From the NCBI RefSeq assembly GCF_002575655.3, contig NC_053040.3:154009148-154073147 (forward strand): a DNA stretch of 64,000 bases. The letters run 5' to 3'. The number at the start of each line of letters is the position of its first letter. Position 1 is the first letter of the stretch. Positions 23,048 through 34,370 of the stretch are shown here, piece after piece. The DNA is from Aegilops tauschii subsp. strangulata (lineage: Eukaryota; Streptophyta; Magnoliopsida; Poales; Poaceae). Position numbers and translations under genes: made by a program. The notes under the pieces are model-generated. The model saw only the letters and a program-made list of their open reading frames with translations. It searched no databases and was not told the origin of the DNA.

Positions 23048-23065
23048 TCCCCGGCAACGGCGACA
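23048..23065 (-). promoter_or_regulatory. Primer-binding site (tRNA-Asp-like)
   Basis: On the minus strand, TGTCGCCGTTGCCGGGGA lies 11 bases inside the 5' LTR. It differs by one base from the TGGCGCCGTTGCCGGGGA of the plus-strand copy. The sequence complements the 3' end of plant tRNA-Asp, the primer typical of Athila-type Gypsy elements. Confidence 0.8.
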
Positions 23066-23076
23066 GAAATCCTTCT

Positions 23077-24668
23077 TGCTACCTCTTGAGCACTGCGTTG
23101 GTTTTCCCTTGAAGAGGAAAGGGTGATGCAGTAAAGTAGCGTAAGTATTTCCCTCAGTTTTTGAGAACCAAGGTAGCAATCCAGTAGGAGACCACGCTCA
23201 AGTCCCACGCACCTACACAAATAAATAAGAACCTCGCAACCAACGCGATAAAGGGGTTGTCAATCCCTTCACGGCCACTTGCAAAAGTGAGATCTGATAG
23301 AGATGATAAGATAATATTTTTGGTATTTTTATGATAAAGAGTAAAAGTAAAGATTGCAAAGTAAAATAAATGATGACAGAAATAGGTAGTTGACAGGAGA
23401 TTAATATGATAGAAAATAGACCCGGGGGCCATAGGTTTCACTAGTGGCTTCTCTCAAGAGCATAAGTATTACGGTGGGTAAACGAATTACTGTCGAGCAA
23501 TTGATAGAATTGAGCATAGTTATGAGAATATCTAGGTATGATCATGTATATAGGCATCACGTCCGTGACAAGTAGACCGACTCCTGCCTACATCTACTAC
23601 TATTACTCCACACATCGACCGCTATCCAGCATGCATCTAGAGTATTAAGTTCATAAGAACAGAGTAACGCATTAGGCAAGATGACATGATGTAGAGGGAT
23701 AAACTCAAGAAATATGATATAAACCCCATCTTTTTATCCTCAATGGCAACAATACAATACGTGCCTTGCTGCCCCTGCTGTCACTGGGAAAGGACACCGC
23801 AAGATTGAACCCAAAGCTAAGCACTTCTCCCATTGCAAGAAAGATCAATCTAGTAGGCCAAACCAAACTGATAATTCGAAGAGACTTGCAAAGATAACCA
23901 ATCATACATAAAAGAATTCAGAGGAGATTCAAATATTGTTCATATATAATCTTGATCATAAACCCACAATTCATCAGATCTCGACAAACACACCGCAAAA
24001 GAAGATTACATCGAATAGATCTCTAAGAGAATCGAGGAGAACTTTGTATTGAGATCCAAAGAGAGAGAAGAAGCCATCTAGCTAATAACTATGGACCCGA
24101 AGGTCTGAGATAAACTACTCACACATCATCGGAGAGGCTATTGTGTTGATGTAGAAGCCCTCTGTGATCAATGCCCCCTCTGGCGGAGCACCGGAAAAGG
24201 CCCCAAGATGGGATCTCACGGGTACAGAGAGTTGCGGCGGTGGAAATAGGGTTTTTTCTATGTATCTGATGTTTCCAGGGTATATGAGTATACATAGGCA
24301 AAGGAGGTCGGTCAGGAGAGCTACGATGGGCCCACGAGGGTGGGGGGCGCGCCCAGGGGGCGCAGTGCGCCTCCCTGCCTCGTGGCCTCCTTTGTTGATT
24401 GCTTGACGTCCACTCCAAGTCCACTGGATCACATTTGTTCCGAAAATCACGTTCCTGAAGGTTTCATTCCGTTTGGACTCCGTTTGATACCCTTTTCCTT
24501 CGAAACACTGAAATAGGCAAAAAAACAACAATTTGGGCTGGGCCTCCGGTTAATAGGTTAGTCCCAAAAATAATATAAAAGTGTATAATAAAGCCCATTA
24601 AACATCCAAAACAGAATATATAATAGCATGGAACTATAAAAAATTATAGATACGTTGGAGACGTATCA
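23077..24668 (-). repeat. 5' LTR of the 17011-24668 element
   Basis: 1592 bp, TG...CA bounded. At the position where the 3' LTR and the plus-strand copy have TATATATA, this copy reads TATACATA on the plus strand (about 24290-24297). The LTR that would drive the element therefore has an altered TATA box. Confidence 0.9.
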
Positions 24669-24673
24669 AGGTC

Positions 24674-27600
24674 GGTGGAAGAAGAGAGGTGGAGGTAGAG
24701 GTGGACGGGGCGCTGGGAGAGGTAGGAAGGTTGTTCTGCCTTCCTCGTCACCACCCCCCGCTGAGTCTCCGGACCACTGGAGTGCTCCGTCTTAGGTGGA
24801 CCCGTCTGACCTAGACCCGTGTCGGACTCCGGTCCACGAGCCTCGGGTCGACGAGCCTCTGGTCGCCGAGCCTCGGGTCCCAGTGTCTTCCTCCGAGGAG
24901 ACTCGGGTCCTAGAGTCTTTGTCACACATGACTCCTGAGACTAGCGACCATGGTGATGGTGTCGAGGAGACCTTATCTGAGGATAGCTACAGCGAGGGCG
25001 AGCTGGTTGAGGAGGGCAAGAAGGTCTACCAGCATGGTGGTACTAAGCTACCGTCCGTGCCGGCGACCCGCGACCAGAGGTGGTTGATTCAGCCTAACGG
25101 GGAGAAGTAAGTGCAATTAGTCTTTTTTAACCTTTTGCCTTCATGTTTGTTCAAAATAATATCTAATGTGTTGGCCTTGTCATACTGCAGGGGCTGGATA
25201 CACGCAGATAAGGCCCGCAGGCCCAACCAGGTCCTTGGTACTCTAGTCCGGCACCACTTCCCGGGGTGGGTCACGTTGCCCCTTGAGGGTGAGCTTCCAC
25301 AGCTAGCACTGACCTGGGAGCTGTACGAGGCTTCCCCGGCCCCGCCGGGGGAGACGGTCGACGGTGTCATGTGCGAGACGGTGGCCGACATTGTGAGACC
25401 GCGGTTTTGGGTAATTTCTCCTTTACATAATTAAAAATCAACAGTATCTAGTGATTGTACTAATCAGTGTTGTCTTGTTTGATTGCAGACCTTCTACAGG
25501 TGTCTTGAGGAACACGAGGCGGACGCGGCTATGGTTCTCGAAGCCGAGTGCAAGCGCCTACTTCAAAACTTACGGCACGAGGCTCGGGTGCAGTGTGTTC
25601 GAGACTACTATGCCTCGACTAACATCAGGAGGGAGAAGAAGAAGTGTCGCGCCAAGTATCTGAGTAAGGATAAGTACATGAAGGTAATTACCTATTCTTA
25701 TGGCCTTGTACTAGTTTCCTTGATTTGATTCGTAGGTGTAGCGCTGAAATTTCTCTTTGTCTAACTTAGGCGCCCTCGAGATGGTGTGCGGATAAGATGG
25801 ACTGTTGGGAGAGGTTGGTGGATGAGTGGTTCTCTCCCCAATGGCTAGCCGTCCACCACAAGAACAGGGAAAAGTGTGCCCAGATGCAAGGTGTGCCGCA
25901 CCATCAAGGGAGCTCCAACCTGTTTGAGTACGGGGATCACTGGGTATGTGGTTCGAGCCCTTAACGATTCATGCAATTTTATTCTTCATGCTTGCTTTAA
26001 TTACTAATTTACCCTGTTCCTCTCTTTCAGGAGCAACACCACAAGAAGGAGGTGCCGCCGCTGTACGACCTCTATGACATGGCCCATAGTGCCCCGTACA
26101 AGAAGGCCAAGGCATTCTCGAAGGATGACCTCGATCATCCAGAGAGCTTCACCAACATCTCCTCCCACGACAAGCTTGTGAGGTACAGAGACTGGGGGAA
26201 GAAGATGAAAGGTGGGGAGTTCAACCGAACCAGAGTACTTTTGATCCTGAGCTCGTGATGCTATCTGGTGATGGGAGGAAACATGGGTCAGTAGCCATTG
26301 GGGATGGACTCATACGTTGTCCTAGAAGTCTCCCGGAGATCAAGAAGCGCCAGACGAAGTCACTTCCCGAGATGAGGCCTCGACCACGGCCAATGGAGCT
26401 CGCTATCGAGGCTAGGGCCAAGGAGCCTGTGGCGGAGGCAACCAGATCGGCGGAGGAGAAGGTGAGGGAGATGGAGGAGAGGATGGCTAATCTGTTGGAG
26501 GCGGAGAGGAACCGGAATGACGCGGGTCACCGGGCCCTATAAGAGATCCTCGTGGTAAGTTTCTCCCGCATACTAGCCAAATCATGCACGTATGTTCATT
26601 TCATTACTAACTAATATGACTGACTCGTGAAAACAAAATGTGCAATCCGTGTGCGAGAAAACCGGCCAGACCCCTCCGCCGATGCCCATTGCTATAGCGG
26701 ACACGGTGAGTTTCATTTGAATGGTCATTAGTTACTAGTATTCACATTTCAGTAGCATCATGCTAACTAAACATTGCAAATGATCTTTCGTGCAACACGC
26801 CTCCCACAAAGGATCGACCGTTCCTTCTCCGTCCCGCGGTGGTGCAACCCCAACTGGTCCTTCACCTCCCGGATTATGGTAAGTTTTCCCAAGTGTTTTG
26901 CTTAACAAATGCTTTGTTAGCTAGAAAATGGCATAACAACCTAGGATAGCTCAATAATGATCTATAGCTAGCTTAGCTAGTTCACTTATGACATAATTAA
27001 CTCACTTAGGTAAAAAATGGCATAACAACCTAGGATAGCTCAATAATGATCTATAAGTATCTTAGCTACTTCATTTATGACATAATTAGCGCACTTAGGT
27101 AAAAAATGGCATAACAACCTAGAATAGCTCAATAATGATCTATAATTAGCTTAGCTACTTCATTTATGACATAATTATCGCACTTAGGTAAAAAATGGCA
27201 TAACAACCTAGAATAGCAATAATGATCTATAATTAGCTTAGCTACTTCATTTTTGACATAAATAGCGCACTTAGGTAAAAAATGGCATAACAACCTAGGA
27301 TAGCTCAATAATGATCTATAATTAGCTTAGCTACTTCATTTTTGACATAAATAGCGCACTTAGGTAAAAAATGGCATAATAACCTTGGTTTAGCTCCAAA
27401 CTATCATATAATTAGTTTATTTTCCTCCAAAATGACAACATAACCTTACCTAGCTCCAAAATGACCGATTTTAACTAGGATAGCTCTAAAATGACCTACA
27501 CTTACCATTTTGTCCTACAAAATGAATAAATATGCTTAGTTAGCTAAAAAATGGCATAACTACGTAGGTTAGCTCCAAAATGACCTATTTACCTAGCTTA

Positions 27601-27760
27601 GCTCTAAAATGACCTACACACTTCGCATTTTACCTACCTTAGCTAAAAAATGGCATTCTTCTTCTTCTAGCTAGTCTTCTTCTTCTTCTTCTTCTAACTA
27701 TCATCTTTCCTAATTTGCAGATTTGCTTGAGATGAGGAAGCAGCTAGCATTGATTGGAAC
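24674..27760 (+). pseudogene. CACTA accessory gene (Transposase_24-like), multi-exon, disrupted
   Basis: This continues the exon at 16849-17010. Visible exons are 24674-25106, 25191-25410, 25489-25683, 25770-25943, 26031-about 26554, then short ones near 26642-26705 and 26800-26879 and a last one from 27721, each with GT...AG introns. The order is a Gly/Arg-rich start and an acidic region (EETLSEDSYSEGE). A conserved core follows with WIHADKARRPNQVLG, FYRCLEEHEADA, RREKKKCRAKYL and WERLVDEWFSPQW, then PPLYDLYDMAHSA and a C-terminal coiled coil (EEKVREMEERMANLLEAE). This layout matches the plant Ptta/En/Spm accessory protein family (PF03004), thought to bind element ends. Stops interrupt it (TAG at 24794, TAA in the coiled coil near 26540). 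A frame change lies near 26227. No DDE transposase gene is present. Confidence 0.75.
26915..27430. repeat. ~88-bp tandem repeat in a CACTA intron
   Basis: Six copies of a unit of 83-94 bp containing AAAAAATGGCATAACAACCTAG, GATAGCTCAATAATGATCTATA and GCTTAGCTACTTCATTTATG occupy an intron of the CACTA gene. Degenerate half-units continue to about 27660, ending in a CTTCTT microsatellite (27657-27695). The middle copies are the most alike. Confidence 0.9.
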
Positions 27761-27974
27761 TTGTTGCAAACTTTTACTTGTGCTTTGTGCTTCCTTTTTA
27801 TTTATGGAAACTTGTTGGAAACTTGTATATATATGTTCATGTTGTTAGAAACGTGTATATGTTGTTGGAAACTTATTGTTGGTATGATTGTTGAAATTAA
27901 GTTGAAATGTGTATATATATATATATGTGAAATTTTGTCAAATTGAATGAATTTAGGAAAAAACAGGAAAACAG

Positions 27975-28455
27975 GGGCTATATAGCCGCTTTGCCGTCAG
28001 CTGGCGGACGGCAAAGGTCTTTGCCGCCCGCCAGCAGACGGCAAAGTTGCCACGTGGCAGCTACCTATGCAACCTGGGGGTGGAGGCTGGCCTATTTGGC
28101 CGATTTGCTATCAGCCAGCAGACGACAAAGGCCTTTGCATCTTTGCCATCCACTGGCTGACGGCAACGATGCAAAGGCCTTTGCCGTCTGCTGGCCGATG
28201 GCAAAGCACGCCGTTAACCACTTAACGGACCTGAACTGCCACATGTGCCGTCCAGGCTCTTTTTCGTTGGTCAGCGGACAGCAAAGCCCTTTGCAGCTTT
28301 GCCGTCAGCTAGCAGACGGCAAAGAGGCCTTTGCCATAGCCTATTCAGCCGGACCTGTTGCCGTCTGCTGGCTGACGGCAAAGGTCTTTGCCGTCAGCCA
28401 TCCATGCCTTTGCCGTCAGCCATGGCTGACGGCAAAGTGCCTGATTCCTGTAGTG
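27975..28455. repeat. CACTA 3' subterminal repeats (TTTGCCGTC palindromes)
   Basis: This mirrors the 5' end: about fifteen TTTGCCGTC(A/T)GC words in both orientations, several as perfect palindromes, for example GCCGTCAGCCATGGCTGACGGC just inside the right terminus. They are presumed binding sites for the element's accessory protein. Confidence 0.88.
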
Positions 28456-28458
28456 TAT

Positions 28459-28852
28459 AAGTGAAGCATAAGAGTGCAACTATTTCTTTAAAATATAGCC
28501 ACCGCCGTGCTCTAAAAGATATAAGTGAAGCACTAAAGCAACTGCCTAGTTCAAAAGATATAAGTGAAGCCCATAGAGTAACAAATCGTGAATAAATGTG
28601 TGTCCCTCATGAGATCCGTTAGTGTAATAAGCAAATCATAAACTTTAGGTGTTGTTATGAACCCATTCATATTTTGTTCTTGCATAATACCTATTGTATT
28701 CTAACTTCTCCATGACTTATACCCCCCGATATAATCCATAGCATCATTAAAACAAACAAACTATGCAATAGAAAACAGAATCTGTCTAAGACAGAACAGT
28801 CTATAATGATATGACCAAACACTATACTTTTGTAATGATGACCCATAAGTAT
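28459..28852 (-). mobile_element. Internal fragment of TGATACG-family LTR element, right half
   Basis: Continuation of 14139-15451 beyond the CACTA transposon. It has the ATATAAGTGAAGCA repeats and the GAAAACAGAATCTGTC region that match 20386-21060 of the full-length copy. It is cut at 28853 by the Copia element. Confidence 0.75.
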
Positions 28853-30087
28853 TGAAGGAAATATGCCCTAGAGGAAATAATAAAGTTGTTATTTTATATT
28901 TCCTTATTCATGATAAATGTTTATTATTCATGCTAGAATTTTATTGATCGGAAACCTTAATACATGTGTGAATACATAGACAAACACTATGTCCCTAGTG
29001 GGCTCTACTTGACTAACTCATTGATCAAAGACGGTTAAGGTTTCCTAACCATGGACATGAGTTGTCATTTGATAACGGGATCACATCATTAGGAGAATGA
29101 GGTGATGGACATGACCCATCCGTTAGCTTAGCATATTGATCATTCAGTTTTATTGCTATTGCTTTCTTCATGTCAAATACATATTCCTTCGACTATGAGA
29201 TTATGCAACTCCCAGATACCGGAGGAATACCTTGTGTGCTACAAACATCACTACGTAACTGGGTGATTATAAAGATGCTCTACAGGTATCTCCGAAGGTG
29301 TTTGTTGGGTTCCCATAGATCGAGATTAGGATTTGTCACTCCGAGTATCGGAGAGGTATCTCTGGGCCCTCTCGGTAATACACATCATAAGAAGCCTTGC
29401 AAGCAAAGTGACTAATGAGTTAGTTGCGGGATGATGTATTACGGAACGAGTAAAGAGACTTGCCAGTAACGAGATTGAACTAGGTATGAAGATACCGATG
29501 ATCGAATCTCGATCAAGTAACATACCGATGACAAAGGGAATTACGTATGTTGTCATAACGATTCGACCGATAAAGATGTTCGTAGAATATGTAGGAGCCA
29601 ATACGAGCATCCAGGTTCCGCTATTGGTTATTGACCGGAGAGGTGTCTCAGTCATGTCTACATAGTTCTCGAACCCGTAGGGTCCACACGCTTAACGTTC
29701 GATGACGATTTAGTATTATATGAGTTATGTGATTTGGTGACCGAATGTTGTTCGGAGTCCCGGATGAGATCACAGACATGAAGAGGAGTCTCGAAATGGT
29801 TGAGAGGTAAAGATTGATATATAGGATGATAGTATTCAGACACCAGAAGTGTTCCGAAGTGTATCGGGTATTTATTGGAGTATCGGGGGAGTTACCGGAA
29901 CCCCCGGGGGAAAGATATGGGCCATATGGGCCATAGGAGGGGAGAACACTAGCCCACAAGGGTGGCGCGCCCCCCGCCCAAGGAAGGAGGCCGAATGGGA
30001 GAAGGGAAAGAAGGGGTTCGCCCACCCCCCTTTCCTTCTCTCCTTCCTCTTCCCTTTTCCCCCTCCGGAAATAAGGAACGGGGGGAG
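28853..30087 (+). repeat. 5' LTR of the Copia element, first part
   Basis: First 1235 bp of the LTR, up to the Fatima-like insertion. The remainder is 56026-56541, and GGGAG at 30083-30087 is repeated at 56021-56025. It aligns closely with the 3' LTR remnant at 60235-60907. The open frames here on both strands are shared LTR sequence, not genes. Confidence 0.9.
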
Positions 30088-30560
30088 TGTCGATGTCAAA
30101 ACCGGCCGATCTCAGCTAGGGGGTCCCAAACTGTGCGTCTGAGAATCAAAGGTAACAGGAGGCAGGGGACACGATTTACCCAGGTTCGGGCCCTCTTAAT
30201 GGAGGTAATACCCTACTTCCTGCTTGATTGACTTTCATGAGTATAGGGGTTACAAGAGTTGATCTACCTCGAGATCGTAATGGCTAAACCCTAGATGTCT
30301 AGCCTGTATGATTTGTCTTAGCCTCTACGGACTAAACCCTCCGGTTTATATAGACACCGGAGGGGCCTAGGGTTGTACAGAGTCGGTTTACATAGAAAGG
30401 AAACTAAACATCCGAACGCCAAGCTTGCCATCCACGCAAAGGAGAGTCCCATCCGGACACGGGGGAAGGCCTTCTATCTTGTATCTTCACACGGCCTACC
30501 AGTCTGGCCCATGTCACATAGCCCGGATGCCCCGGGACCCCATAATCCAGGACTCCCTCA
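30088..30560 (-). repeat. 3' LTR of the Fatima-like element
   Basis: 473 bp, plus-strand ends TGTCGATG...CTCCCTCA. The minus-strand TATA box TATATAAA is the complement of 30345-30352. The polypurine tract on the minus strand is GGTTCAGGGGCTAC, complement of the bases right after 30560. By eye roughly 8 of the first 92 bases differ from the 5' LTR, many of them C/T or G/A changes as expected for deaminated methyl-C. Confidence 0.9.
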
Positions 30561-31139
30561 GTAGCCCCTGAACCAGGCTTCAATGACGATGTGTCCGGCG
30601 CGCCGATTGTCTTCGACATTGCAAGGCGGGTTCCTCCTCCGAATACTCCGAAGCAGTTTGAACAGGAGAACTATATCTGGCTCTGTATAACAATTACAAC
30701 CCCGAACCACAAGAGCAAAACACTTAAACAAAATAAGTCATGTCTACTGACAGCTTTCTCGGTGAGACGTTATGCCTGGCCTTATTATTATTTCGAACCA
30801 TTTTTAGCCTCCCGCTTCGCGTTTCGAGGCGCGGTCTTCATTGACACGTCTTGTCAAAGCAGAGATCTTGTCCCCTTATTGCGGGATTCTCATCAATACG
30901 GGTTTGGGTAATCCAACCGTGCCGTTTGCACGACCCCTTGGGAATAGGCGAGTTTTAATGCTCGTGAGGGGGGCGCCTAATATTCACTGCCTTTATAAGA
31001 GGATAAGGATCCATCTTTTTACCTCACGCCTTCTTCTTCCTCAGCCCATCCACCATCGAGCTCCAGGGCCCAAGTTTCGATCTTTTACGTCCCCACCAAA
31101 CACTCCAGCCATGTACGATCTGGCGCGTAGGGCAAGTCG
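30561..31139 (+). other. Upstream region of the antisense gene
   Basis: 580 bp between the 3' LTR and the antisense ATG. It holds a TATA box (30992-30999) and a C/T-rich leader (CTTCTTCTTCCTCAGCCCATC at about 31029-31049), the usual layout of a grass promoter and 5' leader. No reading frame of its own is supported. Confidence 0.55.
30992..30999 (+). promoter_or_regulatory. TATA box of the antisense gene
   Basis: TTTATAAG, followed by AGGATAAGGATCC and a pyrimidine-rich leader, sits about 140 bases before the ATG at 31140. It is on the strand opposite to the element's own transcription, suggesting an independent antisense promoter. Confidence 0.5.
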
Positions 31140-31789
31140 ATGGCTTCCTCCGTCACGGAGGGGAACGTCAAGGAACTCCGGGAAGCGGGGTACTTGGCCG
31201 CGGACATCGCCCACTGGCTCCCTGCCAAAAAGCAGATCATCCCCACTCCGGAGCTTAATGAGAGGGTAGTGTTCATCCCCCACTTTCTCCGCGGGCTAGG
31301 GTTCCCCCTCCACCCTTTCGTCCGTGGCCTCATGTTCTATTATGGGCTAGATTTCCACAATCTAGCCCCGAATTCCTTCCTCAACATTTCGGCGTTCATC
31401 GTCGTGTGTGAGGCATTCCTCCGCATTTCCCCCCACTTCGGCCTATGGCTCAAGGTCTTCAACATGAAGCCGAAAGTGGTCGATGGTCAACATGCAGAGT
31501 GTGGCGGCGCCATGGTGAGCAAGCTCCCCAACGTCACCGGGCCCAAGGGGGCCTTCATGGAAACCGTGAAGGGATGGCAACAGGAGTGGTTCTACATCAC
31601 GGAACCTCGCGACGCCAAATGGGCCGCCACTCCTGAGTTCAAATCCGGGCCTCCAATGTGGCTTACGTCGTGGATTAACAAGGGCCTGGATTGGGCGTCG
31701 TCCGACGAGGTGATGACGCTGCAGAAGCGTGTCAAGAGTATGATAGAGAAGAACACCAGTCTTGCCGATGTGATCCAGGTGATGCTTTT
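31140..31789 (+). pseudogene. Antisense gene of the Fatima-like element, exon 1 (PF04195-like)
   Basis: The frame starts at ATG 31140 and encodes about 216 residues up to the Tat-element insertion at 31790 (TSD CTTTT). Features include GYLAADIAHWLPAKKQ, a PTPxxxERVVFIPHFLRGLGFPLHPF stretch, and GLMFYYGLDFHNLAPNS with a hydrophobic IxxFIVVCEAFL segment. This is the signature region of the plant 'putative gypsy type transposon' domain (PF04195, Transposase_28), which is found in antisense genes of Tat-lineage Gypsy elements. Function is unknown. The exon resumes at 48472. An alternative upstream ATG (31110) is in another frame and was not chosen. Confidence 0.75.
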
Positions 31790-32976
31790 TGTCGGTGGGA
31801 AACGACACCTATGGGATCACAAGAATCCCTACTACGGTTGCCGGGGCGCAGGGTTGCAAGAAGAGCAAGATTAGTAATCAGCACAAGGATCGTTTACCCA
31901 GGTTCGGGCCGCGAGGATGCGTAAAACCCTAGTTCTGCTTTGGTGGGTGTATTGAGTGTTCTTGAGCCCTTGAACTAGCTACGGTGGCTGAGTAGTTCCA
32001 AAGAGCCGAATCCTCCTCCAGTATGCCATGGGCCTCCTTTTACAGTCGAAAGGGGCTGCCACAGTGGCACACAGTAGGTGGAAAGGCGTACAATGCTACG
32101 AGCTTATCGCTCGTATTACAGGACAATACGCATTTAATGCGCCGCTAAGGTGTCCCCTAGATTTATCGGGGGCGGGAGCGAGGCCCGTCCCGTCCGTCGC
32201 CACTCCTCCTCGCTTCGACACGCGCCCTGGCAAGCGATGCGTGCGACGCCATGTAGGCAGGCAGGCAGCTGAGGTGGCGCGGCGGTAGGGTCTTCACGAA
32301 GATCTGCATGCCGCCACGCATGTGCTTGCTGATCTAGTCTGGGAGCTGCATGTTGCCACGCAGGTGCCAGCCCAGCTGGTTGGGCTGGCAGCTGCATGCG
32401 AACGGTGGTGGAGACTTGGCTGGTGCGGGCCTGGCAGTGGCCCTGTTGGCGTCCTCGGTGAGGGCCTTGCCGGGTGGCCCGGCAAGGGTCTTGCCATGGC
32501 GCGCTGTCGTCCTCGGCAAGGATCTTGCCGGGGGTCTTGTGGCTCTCCTCGGCAAGGATCTTGCCGAGGACCGTTGTCTTTTAATCCTCATCTGATCTTG
32601 AATATTCCTTGGTCTTGAAAAAGATCTGCATGCCACCATGGAGGTGCCTCCCGAGCCCTAGTTCCAACGTGGTTGGTTGAGTTGGAACCCGTGGGCTCGA
32701 GGGTGGCTCACTCCACTGGTGTGGGCGAGCCGCCCCGGCAAGGGTCTTGTCAGGGCTACTGAGGCTGCCCTGGCAAGGGTCTTGCCGGGGGAACCTGCTT
32801 CGTCTCTCTGCTCTTTTGTGCTTCTTGGCCTTGGCGTTGCCTTGGCTGTCTTGTACTTCGACTTCTCTCTGGCTTCCCTCCCTTGCCCTGCTTCGTGTGG
32901 CCGCGGCGCGTGGTTCTGACTGCCCGTGCACCAGTAAAGGGGTCAAAAGGAGAGCCCCTACTTTTGTACACCGACA
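31790..32976 (-). repeat. 3' LTR of the Tat-lineage element
   Basis: 1187 bp, TGTCGGTGGGAAAC...GTACACCGACA on the plus strand. It contains several GGCAAG(G/A)(G/A)TCTTGCCG palindromes (32480-32790). The TATA-like sequence here is TGTAAAAG on the minus strand, where the 5' LTR has TATAAAAG. The polypurine tract GGCTGGGGGGCTCC on the minus strand adjoins it (complement of 32977-32990). Confidence 0.92.
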
Positions 32977-34370
32977 GGAGCCCCCCAGCCTGGGCCACAC
33001 ATAAGCGCGACACGTTGTTGGGCCAGGCCCAAAACGGTGCGCGGGCAGGCGGGGCGGATTTTCACCGCAGTAACTCTTCGTCCGCTGTGCTTCCCCACGA
33101 CCCGCGTTGAATGCGCGACGTGGGAAGGGGGCGTGCGTGACGTGGGCGGCATGCGTGGGGTGGTTTCTGCAGGCATGCGTCACATCGCGATACAGGGGCG
33201 GCTCGTGCCTTCCCCATGAAGAGGGAGAGGCATAAAGGCGCGGCCCATTTACTGAATGGGGCCGGGTCACGGTCTTCAAAGCGTCCACACCCCACGATCA
33301 CGGGGTGGGGATAGGTCGCTTCACCCATCCCCTCGGTTCTGCACGTTCACCGGCCCACCCTTGGGTAGCCACCGAGGTGTTCTCTTGGTGCTTTTTGCTG
33401 CTCATAGCTCGCCTAGGCGCCCCTTGTTCCCTTTCGCCTTCTTGACCTGCCTCCTGAGGAGAGGGATAAGAAAGGGATTACAGGCATCTCATCTCTTTTT
33501 TAGTTTGTAAGCCTTCGGGCCTTCGTTAAATTTAGAACTTGTAATCCCCTTGCTCATGTTTTTCATTCCGTATGAACTGTACCTGTGTGGGATGTTTTTA
33601 ATGAAAAAGGGACGTTTGCCGGGTTTTTCGTTCGTGGGTGGACCCTGCGACAAGGAGTGAATCCTTGTTACTATTTAAGATAAACGTTTTTCGCCCGGCA
33701 ACAGGCCTTGCCGTCCCCCTCACTTCGCTCGACCATTCTCGCGCCCTTGGTGGAGGCAGGGATGAAGTGAGCTTAGGCTCCTTGTTCTATCTCCTTGCCG
33801 CGGCGGCTACAACCAAATCTGGACCCAGGAGATAATCCTTAGGTATAGGAAAAAGGGGAGCACGGTAGCCTGGAGATAAAACGAGGTTTCACATGTCCCA
33901 GTTCCGTACCAAAATGCATGACAGAGGATGAAAGACTTATCTGGATCTGCAGCCCCCAACAACCTTGTCTTGCCGCGGTTGGATCCTTGTACTTGGAGCC
34001 CCCGGCAACTCTGGTTTGCCGGGGTCGAGACGCCGGTCCGTTCCCTTTCTTCCAAGTAGCTCAGCAGAAGTGCCCATGTGCCCTGTGAACCAAAGGAGGG
34101 CAAAAAAGGACAGAGAGACGCGCACTCGACCTCTAGGCTAGGGGTTAGTCGCCGCTAAGCACTATCAACCCTAACCAAGGAAGAGACTCGACCTAGCATG
34201 CATGCTATAACTTAGGGCGCCAGCGCTTCATTTATTTGTGCTCAGGGTCTGCGCCTAGCTTTGTACAAAGGGTTACATGCCTTGCCGGCAAGGCTTGTAC
34301 AAAAGGTGGCTTGTCGGGGGGCCCGGCAAGCCGCGCCTTATGGGTAAATTTTGCAAAGATGCTCGATGTT
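32977..34370. other. Region between integrase and 3' LTR: remnant flanks of an antisense gene
   Basis: No open frame looks like protein. On the plus strand there is a promoter-like part (GCATAAAGGCG at 33230, ACGATCACGGGGTGG at 33292-33306). Next comes a 3'-flank-like part, GAGGAGAGGGATAAGAAAGGG (33457-33477), then a T-rich stretch with TTAATGAAAAAGG near 33600. Both parts match the right-edge Gypsy element, at 62038-62052 and 63400-63560, where a B3-domain gene lies between them. Here that gene has been lost. Confidence 0.5.

Larger units (their letters stand above)
17011..24668 (-). mobile_element. Full-length non-autonomous LTR retrotransposon (TGATACG family)
   Basis: Two LTRs of about 1.59 kb (23077-24668 is the 5' LTR and 17011-18598 the 3' LTR on the minus strand) are bounded by TG...CA and by the TSD AGGTC (17006-17010 and 24669-24673). 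A primer-binding site lies just inside the 5' LTR, complementary to a tRNA-Asp-like 3' end, as in Athila-lineage Gypsy elements. The interior (4.5 kb) has no protease, reverse transcriptase or integrase, only an unrecognised reading frame. The insertion splits an exon of the CACTA gene. By eye there are about a dozen LTR differences in the first 215 aligned bases, so the insertion is not recent. Confidence 0.92.
15455..28455 (+). mobile_element. CACTA (En/Spm) DNA transposon, split by an LTR retrotransposon
   Basis: Left end CACTACTGGAATCAG at 15455 and right end complementary to CACTACAGGAATCAG at 28455 form the terminal inverted repeats. The 3-bp TSD TAT (15452-15454 and 28456-28458) flanks them, and target sequence continues across. 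Excluding the nested LTR element the transposon is about 5.3 kb. It has subterminal palindromes at both ends and one multi-exon plus-strand gene of the Transposase_24 type. The En/Spm DDE transposase (TnpD/Transposase_21 type) is not found, so the copy is non-autonomous. Confidence 0.93.

Noticed and set aside
28245..28464. Frames of 71-173 codons at the CACTA 3' end
   Set aside because: They follow the TTTGCCGTC subterminal repeats and have no protein-like features.
32134..33328. Many overlapping frames in the 3' LTR of the Tat element
   Set aside because: The same frames appear in the 5' LTR and overlap on both strands; this is GC-rich LTR sequence with GGCAAG palindromes.
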